In this document: in pieces, positions 45,854-57,590 of the stretch
How positions within the stretch are numbered: position 1 is the stretch's first letter
How the letters are laid out: each line of letters starts with the position of its first letter
Assembly (NCBI RefSeq): GCF_029168945.1
Contig: NC_083602.1
Location: 50,529,442 to 50,593,441, forward strand
From: Cannabis sativa
Taxonomy: Eukaryota > Streptophyta > Magnoliopsida > Rosales > Cannabaceae
DNA length: 64,000 nt
Direction of reading: 5' to 3'
Translations under genes and position numbers: made by a program
The notes under the pieces: model-generated
What the model saw: the letters and a program-made list of their open reading frames with translations, nothing else
What the model was told of the DNA's origin: nothing
Database searches by the model: none

Positions 45854-47212
45854 TTGGCGAGCAACAATATAAGTGACAAGGTGAACCTGGTCCCGATCCA
45901 GTTTCTGGAAGAGCCTAACATCACCGGCACGGAAGAAAACAAAATGATAGACACATCTCCGAACTGGATGACGCCAATAGCAACCTATCTCAACTCTGGG
46001 GAACTCTCAAATAACCGAAATGAAGCTCGGAAAATGAGAAGAAAGGCAGCACGGTACATCATCGTAGACGGGATCATGTACAGAAGACGATTCTCAATGC
46101 CATTACTCAGGTGCGTCACACCAAATGAAGCTGCGCAGCTTCTATATGAAGTTCATGGCGGATTCTGTGGAAATCATGCAGCCGGACAGAGCTTATCAAA
46201 GAAAATTCTAAGGCAAGGCTACTTCTGGCCGGCGATGATCGAAGATTCGAAAGCTTATGTCAAGAAGTGCGACAAATGCCAGAGATTTTCAAAGACACCA
46301 AGAGCTCCGCCCAATGAGCTGACACAAATGCAAAGTCCGTGGCCCTTTGCCATCTGGGGAATTAACCTAATCGGACAATTACCTAAAGGTAAAGGCGGAG
46401 TGCAGTACGCGGTGGTAGTAGTCGACTACTTTACTAAGTGGACTGAAGCCGAACCACTCGCAACTATCACATCAAAGAAGGTTCAAGACTTTATAGTGAA
46501 GAACATCATATGCCTGTTTGGACTACCGTACAAAATAGTTTCGGACAACGGCAAGCAGTTCGACAGCCAATCTTTCACTGATTTTTGCGCGAACCATGGC
46601 ATCATCAAAAGCTTTTCCGCAGTGGCACATCCCCAAGCAAATGGTCAAGTTGAAGCAGTCAACAAGACCGTGAAGGACACACTAAAGAAGAAGCTTGAAG
46701 ATGCCAAAGGAAATTGGCCGGAAGAACTCCCCGAAGTTCTATGGTCATACCGTACAACGGGAAAAACAACAACCGGTCAGACACCATTCTCAATGGCATA
46801 CGGCTATGAAGCTATGCTGCCCGTCGAACTCGAACCACCATCCCACAGAAGGTTGACGTACGATTAAGGTACCAATCATATACTCCTTGCAGAATCACTT
46901 GATAAAATCGAAGAAAAACGAGCAATTACAAACTTAAAGTTGGTAGCTCATCAACAAAAAGTAGCTCGGTATTTCAACAAACAAGTGAAAGCTCGGAAAT
47001 TCTTTGTGGGAGATATGGTCCTAAGAAGGGTATTCCTAAACACCAAAGACAGCACGTCAGGCGTACTAGGACCTAACTGGGAAGGACCATATCAGCTGGT
47101 CAAAGTTCTCGACTCCAAAGCATACAAACTAGGTAAGTATGACAAAAAAATGCAACTCATTTTAGTACCACGATACTGGAATGGAGAACATTTAAGGAAA
47201 TACTACAAATGA
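45854..47212 (+). pseudogene. Gypsy integrase with Asp-to-Asn at the first catalytic position
   Basis: In frame with the RNase H before it. Numbered from 45854: zinc finger H101, H108, C139, C142; core D231 and E267 (DD35E spacing), but the first acidic position is Asn171 (WGINLIG, codon AAC 46364-46366), which should abolish catalysis. A TAA at 46865-46867 cuts before the C-terminal domain, which continues in frame to 47212 (GDMVLRR, LGPNWEGPYQLVKV). No chromodomain is visible, as expected for Tat rather than chromoviruses. Confidence 0.9.
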
Positions 47213-47396
47213 GTACTCAGGTCGGGTAGACCACTTCAAAGTACTCAGGTCAAATAGACCATTTCAAAGTACTCAGGTCGGGTAGACCACATTAAAGTAC
47301 TATTGAACATTCGCTTAGAAGTGAATGGCCTCTTGGGCGGACTACGCGTAAAGGCTTCAGAAACAAAAGTACTCAAGTTGGGTAGACCACTTTAAA
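47213..47396 (+). repeat. 28-bp tandem repeats after gypsy pol
   Basis: Three contiguous units of GTACTCAGGTCGGGTAGACC-type sequence at 47213-47240, 47241-47268 and 47269-47296, and a fourth, detached unit at 47369-47396. Each starts with the palindrome GTAC. They begin right after the pol stop codon. Confidence 0.92.
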
Positions 47397-47665
47397 GTAT
47401 AGTTTCTTATTTGTTTTATGTCATGTTAAGCTAAAAAGATCTATTGGATCACTAGCTCTGATGTAAGTTACTACGGTAACAAATACATTTTCGATCAATC
47501 AAAGAATAAAGATAGTATTTCCAATTCTATTGAGTCGAAAAAAATCAGCATGATTATAATTTACCTAAAGTGCGTACAAAAGGTTCAATCGAACCCAAAA
47601 CACCGAACAGAAAAGCAATATATTTGCGAAAGACAAGTGACCAAGAGTCATACGTCTGCTCAGTC

Positions 47666-47680
47666 ACTTGGGGGGCACTT
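47666..47680 (+). other. Internal polypurine-tract copy between pol and antisense gene
   Basis: ACTTGGGGGGCACTT here matches ACTTGGGGGGCAAA at the terminal tract (51440-51453) at its first 12 bases. It lies about 3.8 kb upstream of the 3' LTR, just before the antisense gene. It could act as a second plus-strand priming site. Confidence 0.55.
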
Positions 47681-48571
47681 ATACCTGTACAAAGCATTTG
47701 GTAAACATAAAACAATTACAATTGCACTGTAATTATAAACAGAGAATGAAATTCATTAAGGATAACAAGAGCATAAAGCACCGGGATTAAAAGTTGCCCG
47801 ATCAGCCCGTTGTCCAAAAAATGAAAAATAATTCCAAGTTTGAAGACCGCTTGGCCGGTCATGATGTCTTAAAGTCCTTAAGGCCATATATAATATATAT
47901 ATATAAACATGAGAGATAAAAAGATCAATGTTCAAATGACTGGAGTCCCGGAGCTGCAGTTTGGTTCTTACGAGCGGCGGAGCGAGTAGATGCATTGTTC
48001 GAGCAGGAGAAGCATCAACAGCCTGGTCAAAAGCTTTGCCGAAAGTTGAAGCAGCCACCTCTTTCCCACCATAGGCAACTTGGGCCGCGCAGTACTCGAG
48101 GTACATGTCCTTGGCGTCGCCCAAGTAGTCGAAGTTGGCCTGGGGATTAGCCTTCCAAAAATCAAAGAAGAGCTCGAGGCCGGCAGTCTTCAAAGCATTG
48201 ACCTTCTCCTTCAAGTGGTCCACCTCGACCACCTGAGCGTCCTTATCTTCCTTCAGCCGAAGAAGCACCTGCTGTAGAGAAGTCCTCTCATCCTGAAGAC
48301 GATGAACTTCAGCAGATAAGGTCTCGATGGTTTCCTCAAAGCGATCAGCAGCCTCGAGGTCCTTGGTTAGCACGGTGATCTTCTTCTCAGTGGCAAATAG
48401 CTTCTTGTTGGCCTCACCCAACTCATGACGAACAGCTGCAGTCTCCACCCTGGCCTCCTAAGCTTCCTTCTTGGCCAAGTCCGCCTCTGCCCTCATGGTG
48501 TCGGACAGAGCTGCACTCTTGGAAGTTACAGATTTAGCCCAGGAGTAGGTGTAAGCCAACTTCAAACCGGC

Positions 48572-48648
48572 CTGCATAAAGGAAAAGTCAGCATATGGAG
48601 CTAAAGTATGAAAAGCGAAAAGGGAAGTGTCGAAAAGAAAAGATTAAC
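48572..48648 (-). other. Intron of the antisense gene (77 bp)
   Basis: Donor GTTAAT after CCAGG at 48648-48647 and acceptor TTTATGCAG ending at 48572. The splice joins KELTR to AGLKLAYTYS in phase 0. The length is short but within the plant range. Confidence 0.7.
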
Positions 48649-49061
48649 CCTGGTAAGCTCCTTCAAAACTCCGCCCACCAACACATCCAGAGATGAGTCG
48701 TCAGCACCAACCAATTGCTCACCGACCTCAGGAACCAGCCGGTTCATGTTGTGAGCCATCAACTCCTTGCCCTTCTTGGCCTCAGGCAGCACGGGCATGG
48801 GTGGAGTTGGTGCCTGCACCTTCTCAGGAATCCTCCTGACGAGTTTGGACTCAGATGTTGGTGGCCCAGACTCCTTAGAGTTGGCAGATTTGGGAGTGGA
48901 AGGATTTGCAGTAGTCAGCTCCTTAGAAAGGTCAATGACCTCTCCAGAAGGCCTCTTCTCTGAAGACCCCTCTCCGCCCTTAGACTTCTTGGCTGGAGGG
49001 GAGGCGCTAGAGCTTCTGCTCATCCTCTTCCTTAAAGCGTCGATCATCTGCCGAGACATGT

Positions 49062-49191
49062 CTGCACAAAACAAAAGCAGCGTGGTTAGCAAAAACCAGC
49101 AAAAAAATACAAAGTATGAAAGTAAAAAAGCTGAAAAAGAAGTAAAGCGCAGAGTGACTGCCCGCCTAGAAAGTCAGAAGTCCATCATCAC
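49062..49191 (-). other. Intron of the antisense gene (130 bp)
   Basis: Donor CAG|GTGATG at 49191-49190 and acceptor TTTTGTGCAG ending at 49062. Joining gives KIS-D-MSRQMIDALRKR with phase 1 kept; unspliced, the frame closes within a few codons. Confidence 0.72.
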
Positions 49192-50617
49192 CTGATATCT
49201 TAGACATAACGACCTTCCCTTTTCCAGCATAGGGATGAGATGGCCGAACAGGTGAAATGGGCTCCCTTATGCGAATGGCATGTTCAACGGGCCTTGGCGT
49301 GGCCGGGAGTTTCTTCTTCCTCTTCAAAGGAGTCACCTGCTCACCCTCAGCCTCAGCTTCATCTTCAGGATTCATGGACTTCGAGCATGCTGCTTTGCCC
49401 GAGCACCTCCCTTCAACTTAGCCTCTCGCTTAAGTTGAATGATCTCATCCTCCTTATGAGCTCGTTCAGGCCGGGAAGCAGCAGATTTCCCCTTCTTCCC
49501 CATCACGGGCTTAGAAGTAAAGTCCTCTGGCTAAAGCCCGTACTGCACCAGATTTTCATCAGAGGTCAACTGGATGAGATCCCTGTCTTCCACCGGCAAC
49601 CGTGTAAGTTTTTGAGCCCTATCCCTAAGAGTAAGGGTGAGGGGAGGACGGTGATATCTCGAAATCTACTGAAACGAGTCCGAGTAATGTTCGGATCTTT
49701 CACCATGAAGTACTCATCAACAAAATGCCCTATTTTGCTGATGGCCTTGTGGTCCGTCCCGCTCAACCACTTGAAGCCTGGCTGCGAGAAGTAAAAATAC
49801 TACGACTTGCCTTGCTTGGGGGTAGAGTTCAGGTCAAAGAACCAAGCGACCTCGTGGGGAGAAGGACCATCCCATCCCTGGGAAGCGTAGAGGACGAAGA
49901 GAGCGAACAACTATTTAATGCCCTTGGGAGTAATCTGAGCTGGGAAGAGGCCGAAGAAGTCCGCCACATCCTGGAAGTACTTGTGCAAGGGCATCAGCGC
50001 CCCTTGCTGGTCGTGAGCCCCCGACCAGGCACACATCCCCTTATCAGGGTTTGTAGCACGATGGTCGTGGGCGAGAATGTAGCAGTCCAGCTCGCCCAGG
50101 TATCCGTCCTGGTCGAGAGTGCGGAGGCGTGCCTCCGAAATCTTGAACGGAGGACTCACCCACCTGTGAGGAACTGCCTCAGCAAGCGCCTCAGTGACGT
50201 AATCAACGCCATCAACCAGGATGTCCCCGTCAGCATCGACTGGTTGCCCAGCCTCATTGTACTCCCCATAGTTAGGGGGTTCAATCTCTTCCTCTCCCTT
50301 AGCAGCGGGAGGGCTGCCCGGATGCGCCTCGTCTAGCTCCTCAACCACTGGACTTTGGCGTCCCCCTCACGGTCCTCCTCTATTGGGACCGCCAAATCCT
50401 GTTCGGCGTCGGGGAGAGTGGCAAGGCGAGCCACTTGGGGGTCAGAAGCGTCAGCCAGACGCGTAGTTTTCTTAGTACGAGCCATCATCCTATGGCTGGG
50501 TACGGAATTAGAAGAATATCCTTCTCTTGAAGGACGATTAGCACGAAGACGAGGGTGGACTTCGTGCAGAAGTTGAAGCAGCTCCTGGTCGATTTGATGC
50601 TCGGGCTCCCAAAACTC

Positions 50618-50645
50618 ACCTGGGTTCATCTACAAAAGAGAACAC
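50618..50645 (-). other. Splice-signal pair around a possible micro-exon at the antisense start
   Basis: TTCTCTTTTGTAG (acceptor, ending 50630) stands directly before ATGAACCCAG, which is followed at once by GTGAGT (donor, from 50619). Together they frame a 10-nt exon carrying the ATG. Both signals are strong, but the downstream partner of the donor is unclear. Confidence 0.4.
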
Positions 50646-51439
50646 GCAAGATGAGTGTTGGACGGAGTATCAAGCAAAAAAACAAGCAAATATGCCGACC
50701 AGGAGTACACAACAGATTAAAGAACGATCATGTTCAGAGAAAAGTCTAAACTCAAGAAGTCAGAAATTTTTCCTTGAGTTAGGGCAAAAAAGTTCATGAA
50801 GCTTGAAAAAAGCAGAATGGAAAACTGACGCAATGCAGTTCTAAAACAAGCCTTACGGCTGAAAGCTAACACAAGGACATGGAAAAGAAGAGTCGTAGAA
50901 GTTTCAAACCCTAGGGTTTCCTACAGTGTTCTTTCTACAACAAAGTTACATTCAAAGCACAAGCATGCAAAGGAAAAACATAAAAGGAATCAGAAACTTA
51001 CTCAAAGATTCAAGTGTCTGGGTTCAAGCAAGGCAGAAATCGTCTGTAAACTCTTCAGCAACTTTGAACCAGAAAACTCTCTCTTTTTGCTATGAAGTTT
51101 TCTTAACAACGAAGGGTGATGAAAAGAGGTAATGTGCCAGTACTCCAAGTTTTTATAGGCAAAAGGGTAACTTTACGTAAAGGAATCTTAGACGCCTCGA
51201 CTTCCCGCCTTGAAAGCGAATATGGGAAATCAAAATAATCGAGTGCAACCGTCAGCCTTGGAGAGAGAAATTTGGATTTTCAAAATATTAATTATCAGAG
51301 CATTAATTAGCCGAAAACCGAAGGGACGCTCAGTCAGCTTCACATCGAGTCTCAAAGGGTCATGCTCGACACGTGTCCCCTTTCAAAGGCAGAACCAGCT
51401 CGGAATAAGTCTACGCGCAACCTCGGAGGTCCCGTACAG
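50646..51439 (-). promoter_or_regulatory. Promoter and 5' region of the antisense gene, gypsy 3' untranslated region on the plus strand
   Basis: No plus-strand gene. On the minus strand, CTATAAAAAC (TATAAAA at 51151-51157) is a good TATA box, and a consensus donor GTAAGT lies near 51003, which would start a 5' untranslated intron ending at the 50630 acceptor. This gives the antisense gene its own promoter, independent of the LTRs. Confidence 0.5.
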
Positions 51440-51453
51440 ACTTGGGGGGCAAA
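51440..51453 (+). other. Polypurine tract of gypsy G
   Basis: ACTTGGGGGGCAAA immediately before the 3' LTR start TGTTATCCC; the G-run is typical for Tat elements. Confidence 0.88.
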
Positions 51454-52113
51454 TGTTATCCCAAAATTGGAACTCTGACGTGGCATCACGAGAATGGTGA
51501 CACGTGGCATTTACTTAGAGCACCTAGTCGGATCAACATGCCGAGCAGGATGCCTCGCTGGCATGTCCATAATTGAATACTCAACGAGCCATGCAGAATG
51601 AGCAACACTTAGCGAATTCAACCAAGCCCATTGTGAGTAACCAGCTTAATCCCTATAACTCAGGGATCAACTTGCGTGGATGTGGCATACACACTATCCC
51701 ACTATCAGTGTATTCAACCTCAATCCCACGATCCTAGCATTCAGCATTGATCACACAATCCCACAAACGAGAGAGGAAACTCTTCCTCTTTATGTTTCCT
51801 GCCCTATAAATAGTGAGGAATGTTAACTGGGCAGAGGACGGAAAAATTGTACACCGAAACGCTATAAGCTAAGGCTATCTAAGAATTATATATCTAGAGA
51901 TATTATTGTAAGAGCTATAAGATAAGGAATCTTCTTCCTTATTCTTAAGTTAATACAACTAACAAGGATTAAGCTATTACCGAACTGCTCGGGACTGAAC
52001 CTCTATAAAATTTCTGTGTCTTATTATTATTGCTTTACTACATATTCTTTACGACATATCGTTTATCGCTTATCAAAAAGACTCATTGTCGTTGGCTAAA
52101 AGCGAAGTCAACA
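51454..52113 (+). repeat. Gypsy G 3' LTR (660 bp)
   Basis: TGTTATCCC to GCGAAGTCAACA, followed by TSD CACTC (52114-52118). TATAAATAG at 51805-51813 is the likely promoter. Its first 114 bp match the 5' LTR fragment at 38668. Confidence 0.94.
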
Positions 52114-53236
52114 CACTCAAGGTTCAAAATTCAAGAGAGGAAAAGAGAAGAAGAGGGGGAGCTAGGAAGCTCAGATTTTTCTCTGAAAAAGAATAAGATG
52201 CATTCCATAGTTTCCTGAAGCCATCACTTTCTATTTATAGAATGCCATCTAGGTTTAGGTTAGAATTATATTGCATTAAAATAATGAAAAATATAAATGG
52301 TAAACCCTATACAAAGTGGCCAGCCATATTAGTGGATAATGGGCCTCACTTTCCAATTTTGCCATATTGTCATTTCTCAATCCCATTTTCTCAAAAATGT
52401 CAATTTTCCAATTCTATCACTTAAATGCCAATTCTAATTATTTAATAACTAAAAATTAATTATTAAATAATATTGTCATTTAATATATTTATTAATTTAG
52501 ACATATAAAGTCTCTCAATTAATAAATAATACCTAGAATCTCTTTTCTTTGCAATTTCGCACTTGCTTAGTGAAAATTCATAAAGTAGACATAGTCTAAC
52601 TTTAGAATTATAATTGATTAATTAAAATCAATTAACTGAGTCTTACAAGCAGTATGGTCTCAACTAGTATGGGGACCATGCGCCTATATAACCGAGCTTC
52701 CAATAAGTCGAACCGAATTTACCAAGTAAATTCACTAACTTATTAATTCCTTATTGAATCCACACTTAGAACTTGGAATTGCACTCTCAGTCATATAGAA
52801 CGCTCTATATGTTCCACGATATAGATACGCTATTAGTTATCCATTGTTATAATCCTAATTTGATCAATGACCCTCACAATAGATGATCTACATTGAATAG
52901 GGAACTAAATTCACCGGTACACCTTCAATTTATTTTATCCTTAAAACACTTAGCTCCGTATAAATGATATTTCAGCGAAGTGAAATGAGATCTCCACCAA
53001 TTATATCTGTTTAGCAAAGCTCGAAGGATATCATCGTTTCACTTCCAAATTCCTATAGAAGTTATAGACTCCAAATTTATGTTAGCGCTCCCACTCAATT
53101 ATACTATCATGTTCCCAAAATGTACGTATCACCCTGAACCAAAGTAGGCTTAACTAACAAATCAAAGAACATGTATAATACTCTTGTGATCGAACCTAAC
53201 CATATCAGGATTAAGATCATTTGATGTCTAGGATGC
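52114..53236 (-). repeat. Host LTR 'H', fragment 2
   Basis: Continues H after gypsy G: TATA region near 52238, then the U3 part up to the M2 insertion at 53236. It is closer to S2 than to C1 or T. The sequence here is clean, unlike the third fragment of the same LTR. Confidence 0.9.
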
Positions 53237-55209
53237 TGTTGGAAATTATTTTACCATAGATCTTCAGATCTACTCACAAGTATGTTGGTCATATTAACAC
53301 CACCTAAATATGAGAACTTTCTAAAACGATGAAATAAACACATATAAAGTTTAGTAAACCTTACATTGGGTGCGGCGAGGAATATAATGACTCTTTCCGT
53401 TCGGACTATCTAATACACTTGATTCTTTTACGTAGCTTGAGCATTATCAATATACGACACCTGGATCTCTCTTTCTTTGATTCTTTAGTGCTGAAGCTCA
53501 CTTTAACTTCTTTAGAAAGTCTTTCTTCACGATCTTCCTTACTATGATTGAGGTATCACTTGCTGTGTGTGGGCACTACTCTATCACTAAGTATTTCGAA
53601 ATCTCAAGGAGGAAGAGAGAGAGGGAGTGGCCGGCCAAAGATAGGGAGAGAGAGAGGCTCAGTTTTTTTTGAATGAAAAGTCAGAAGATAAGTGTAATTT
53701 TCCTGGAGCCTTCACCATCTATTTATAGCATTCCACTAGGGTTAGGTTTGAATTATTTGTCATTAAAATAATGAAAATATCATAGGGAAAACCCTACAAA
53801 AGTGGTCGGCCATGCAATGTGGATTTGGGCCTCACTTTTGCAATTTTGCAGTTTTATGCTTTTACGCATCTGATTTTTCCTCGAAAACGCCTATTTTCTA
53901 ATTCAACCATTTAGATGTCAATTCTAACCTATTTAATAACTATAAATAATTATTAAATAATATTGTCATTTATCATATTTATTAATTAAACCATACAAAG
54001 TATCATAATTAACAAATATCTGCCCACTAAATTCTTTCTTTATGATTTATCGAGACCCTTACTTAGTGAAAATTTCACAAATAGACATAGTACTAATTTT
54101 AGAATTATAATTGATTAATCAAAGACCAATTACATGAGTCTTACAAGCGATATTATCTCAACTAGTGCGGGGGACCATGGGTCTATATAGCCGAGGCTTC
54201 CAATAAGCGGATCAAGAATTTATAACCTAAATTCAACGACTTATTAATTCTTCGTTGAATCCACGCATAGAACTTAGAATTGCACTCTCGGTATATAGAA
54301 TGCTTTCTATATAATTTCCACCATATAGAGACATCATTGAGTTATCCATTGTTATAATCCTAATTTGATCAATGATCCTCTATATGAATGATCTGCACTG
54401 TAAAGGGATTAGATTACTTGGTTACACCACCCACCAATGTATGTTAATCACTTAAAACACTTAACCCAGTATAAATGGTATTTCGGCTTATGTGAAATGA
54501 GATCTCCACCATTTATTTTCGTTTAAATAAAATCAAAGCTCGAAGGAGATCATCCAACCCTGCTACTATTCGCTAGACGAAGAAGCTATAGATTCCATGT
54601 TTATGTTAGCGCTCCCAGCTCAATTGCACTACCGTGTTCTCAAAATGTACGTATCACCACGAGCCCAAAAGTAGGCTTAACTAACAAATCAAAGAACACG
54701 AATAGCCCTCTCCCCGAGATCGAGCACAATCATAACGGGATTAAGATCATTTGATATAGGATCAAAAACTGGCGATATTGACTTGAATGAATATTATGGT
54801 AAGTTTCAATAAATCTAAGTCAAAGTTCAATATCGGTCCTTAAATCTATACTCCATGCATCCAACCACGAGCTTTACTTTAACCAATGCTCGGGAAAGAA
54901 CATAACACTTCTCCAAATACGGAAGTAAACTCTGTTGTAGATTATCATATCGATGAAACCCTATGTTTGATAAATCTAAGGAAACTTTATTCACGTAGTC
55001 ATGTTTCTCTACTATCCAATGTGTTGACGGCACGATAACGAGGATCGGAGTATGTGAAAAGGGTTTCGGATGAATTTATACATTGTGTACATATAATCAT
55101 GAAATAAATCATGTGAACCATGCAACATTAAATGTTACTTCGATGTCTATATTAATAAGTAAATACGATTATATTGAAATGAGTTTTATTTAGGGCATAA
55201 AACCCAACA
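53237..55209 (-). repeat. M2 3' LTR (about 1973 bp)
   Basis: Plus-strand ends TGTTGGAAATTATTTTACC and ACCCAACA, followed on the right by the reversed polypurine tract, which proves it is the 3' LTR. It is longer than its sisters because of many one- to four-base additions. Confidence 0.92.
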
Positions 55210-55224
55210 AACTCCCACTTGCAC
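55210..55224 (-). other. Polypurine tract of M2
   Basis: Reads AGTGCAAGTGGGAGTT-like sequence on the minus strand, same as in C1, Eout and T. Confidence 0.85.
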
Positions 55225-57590
55225 TAATATAAAACAAAATGTGCATTTCAAATAATCTCGACACCTTGATATACAAATCAAGTGTAGTAGTAGTAAAGCT
55301 CTCGTAATAGGATACGAAAGGTTGGAATTAAACACGAACTTCTTTTCTCTATATTACTCTTCCTTAATCACAAAAATCATTAATAATGTGAAATTTCTCT
55401 CTAATCATGTCTACTCTTCTTGGGATGCTTTGGATTCTATACCTTTGGCAACTACTTCTTGGTTATTCGGAATGTAACACTAGTAGTTAAGGCAATTTGG
55501 AGGATGGTGCCAAAAAGATGCATAGAACTTTCCTTAGAATGAATAAGTACCTTTAACTGCAACTTTAACATTCGGTCCACTTCACAGTAGACTTAGAGAC
55601 TTCGGATCCAGGTTTTTACACTTCTCCAAAATCATTATTTCACCCCCAGAGTAATTACCATCTTATCAGAAAGATTTTCTTACACAAACACACTGCACTT
55701 ATAGACTAACGCTATAGTTCCTCTTCATTTATCTTAAGATTTACTTGATTGTCTTCCAATGTTCTCTCTCCTTGATTAATCGATACCTACTCATTCTCCC
55801 AGCAACAATGGGTGTACGGTCTACAGTTGACATACAAAAGCATATCTAAGACCTGCTCACCTTTATTGATTTAAGAAATTCTTTCATGGCTTTATCTTTT
55901 TTTGAAATAGTTGAGACTTTTCCTTAGATAAAATCTATGCGTAGAAGTCGAGAAGCACGTAGAGTTCAATTAGAAAGAAAAACTGACATCTTACTAAAGC
56001 TAAAGTTGCTTGCATTAAGTAAGTAATTACCGGGTATACACACATAAGCCATAGGTTTAGATAAACTCAAACCTACAATGTTTAGGAACCGGGAAGTTTT
56101 GTTAAGTCCATTGAATAGACTTATTAACGAAAGTTTCCTTTTATGTCCTTGTAATAGAAAAATTTAGGTTACTCCATGTGAATGGATTAAACCATAGTTC
56201 TCTTGGATTCTCTTCTTAGTTTCTTATCTTGACAATCCATTACTTGTTTAAACTCACAATGGATTTTAATCACTAGTGTCTTCCAAGTCATAAGAAGGTG
56301 AGTTCCTAGAAACTTCTCCCACTACGACGAAGGTAAGAAATGAATTATGTCTAAGAAAACTAAATGGTATTAATCTCTTCGGTTGTGACAAGACAACAGA
56401 GACAGTTGGATCATCATTTGTCAAATAAGATGATAGAACACTTTTGGAATCAAGAAAAATATCTCCTTTATTTTCTACTTTATTATCAGACTTAGTCATT
56501 ATCTTAGAAAAGTAGTATTTGTTTAAACAAACACTTTCTTATGCTGTCCAGAAAGCTATGGGATGGTCCACCCACTAATCACTTAGAATAGCTAACAAAC
56601 CATGGTTAACGAGTTCCTAGCTTTTCTTAAGATTTTGATTAGGTCATCCATGAATCTAGTAATGATTTACATTAACTATACAACCATTACATCATTCTGA
56701 AATTGTATTACCATAGAAGGATTTAGGCAACGACTAGTAACTAATCATCAATATGCAAATCAAAATTTCTGGGGAGGTAAGTTTGGATATAATTCAAAAT
56801 CAATTTAATGATCTTTGTTTGCATATCTACTAACTATTTCTCCACCTGTCGATTCGCAAAGATCTTTAACCACTTACCTTAATGGTTTTAACCATTCTTA
56901 GAAATTAATGAAATTTTTAAACATTTCAAATTTCTTTGCATAAGGTATAATCAAGTGATCGTTTTAAGAATACAACGAAGAACTCATATCCACCTGAATG
57001 TACATCCATCTTCGAATGTGATGAACTACTTTCAGTGGATATAGGCATATTAACTCTTTGCGAGAGATTGATCTTGTCCAAAACCATTATGAACGAATGA
57101 TACAAATGCCATAGATTAAAAAAAAAATGTGGTAGTGTCTTTTGATGACTTAGGTTTAGTTACATCAAAGAGTTCTTAGAATAGTGCAAGTGGATCCACG
57201 GTCACAGAATACCAAACTCATATTCCATACGGTTTGAATCCATTAATAGAAGATGGATATTAAACACTTGGAAAGTGTAAGCGCATTGTATCTTTGGAAT
57301 TAGAAATATAAGAGAAAATTTATACATTTTGGAATCTAAAATTAAAGTCCGAAAGACTTAAATTTATACCGAATATAATGAGTAATTCTATCTTGGACCA
57401 CCAACTACTAATTTAACTCTAAGTCGGATTTTGCCCATAAAGTAGGGAGATTTCTAATGATTGAGGATTTATATCAATTGGGAATAGAATTTCGGGATTA
57501 TAATCATATGCGTCATTTTAATTTTGCCTTAAGAGAAAATATAGAATGACATGAAATGATTTATAGACTATTCATCCAATGATATGTTAT
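55225..57590 (-). pseudogene. M2 pol remnant
   Basis: Minus-strand counterpart of the T relic (26291-28620): the linker scrap near 56300-56400, the integrase scrap around 56830-57010 and the RNase H end near 55400-55450 occur in the mirrored order. No open frame of any length is credible. Shared relics show both copies descend from an already broken master. Confidence 0.72.

Larger units (their letters stand above)
42858..47212 (+). pseudogene. Gypsy G pol: RT end, two RNase H domains, integrase (broken)
   Basis: RT scraps from 42863 (KCSFGVSSGKFLGF, then a frameshift at an A-tract near 42945); native Ty3-type RNase H around 43100-43480; archaeal-type RNase H starting with VDGSATDQ at 43647, interrupted by solo LTR S2 and continuing 45530-45853; integrase 45854-46867; C-terminal tail to 47212. 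In-frame stops at 43313, 43454, 45851 (TGA) and 46865 (TAA), plus a frameshift near 45555. The dual RNase H is characteristic of Tat elements. Confidence 0.88.
47756..50629 (-). pseudogene. Spliced antisense gene of gypsy G (putative gypsy-type transposon domain plus coiled coil)
   Basis: Minus-strand gene between pol and the 3' LTR. Start region ATG at 50629 or at 50488 (MMARTKKTTR). The main exon (50348-49566) carries LHKYFQDVADFFGLFPAQITPKG, then LFALFVLYAS and PHEVAWFFDLNS, resembling plant proteins labelled 'putative gypsy-type transposon' (PF04195, from memory), with TAG stops at 49911-49913 and 49800-49802. Then a basic, Ser/Pro-rich part (49375-48649) and a long coiled coil (48448-48170) followed by FDFWKANPQANFDYLGDAKDMY. 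Two introns keep frame exactly when removed. A TAG at 48458-48460 is a further break. Extra antisense genes downstream of pol are known from Tat elements; the function is unknown. Confidence 0.75.
38663..52118 (+). mobile_element. Ty3/gypsy element 'G', Tat-like, with TSD CACTC
   Basis: 5' LTR start (38668-38781), then a deletion-plus-insertion zone (M1 and P), then the end of RT, RNase H, archaeal-type RNase H, integrase, antisense gene, polypurine tract and 3' LTR (51454-52113). TSD CACTC at 38663-38667 and 52114-52118. The pol order (integrase after RT) marks Ty3/gypsy. Two successive RNase H domains, no chromodomain and an extra antisense gene after pol fit the Tat lineage. Most of the 5' LTR, gag, protease and most of RT are lost. 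Confidence 0.92.

Noticed and set aside
49240..50336. Long plus-strand frames (184 and 203 codons) opposite the antisense gene
   Set aside because: They are the complement of the minus-strand exons, which have the recognisable domain, splice sites and promoter; the plus frames show no family features.
47756..50629. Antisense gene as a host gene captured whole or a neighbouring host gene
   Set aside because: It lies inside G between pol and the 3' LTR, bracketed by polypurine tracts, and resembles transposon-associated proteins, so it belongs to the element.
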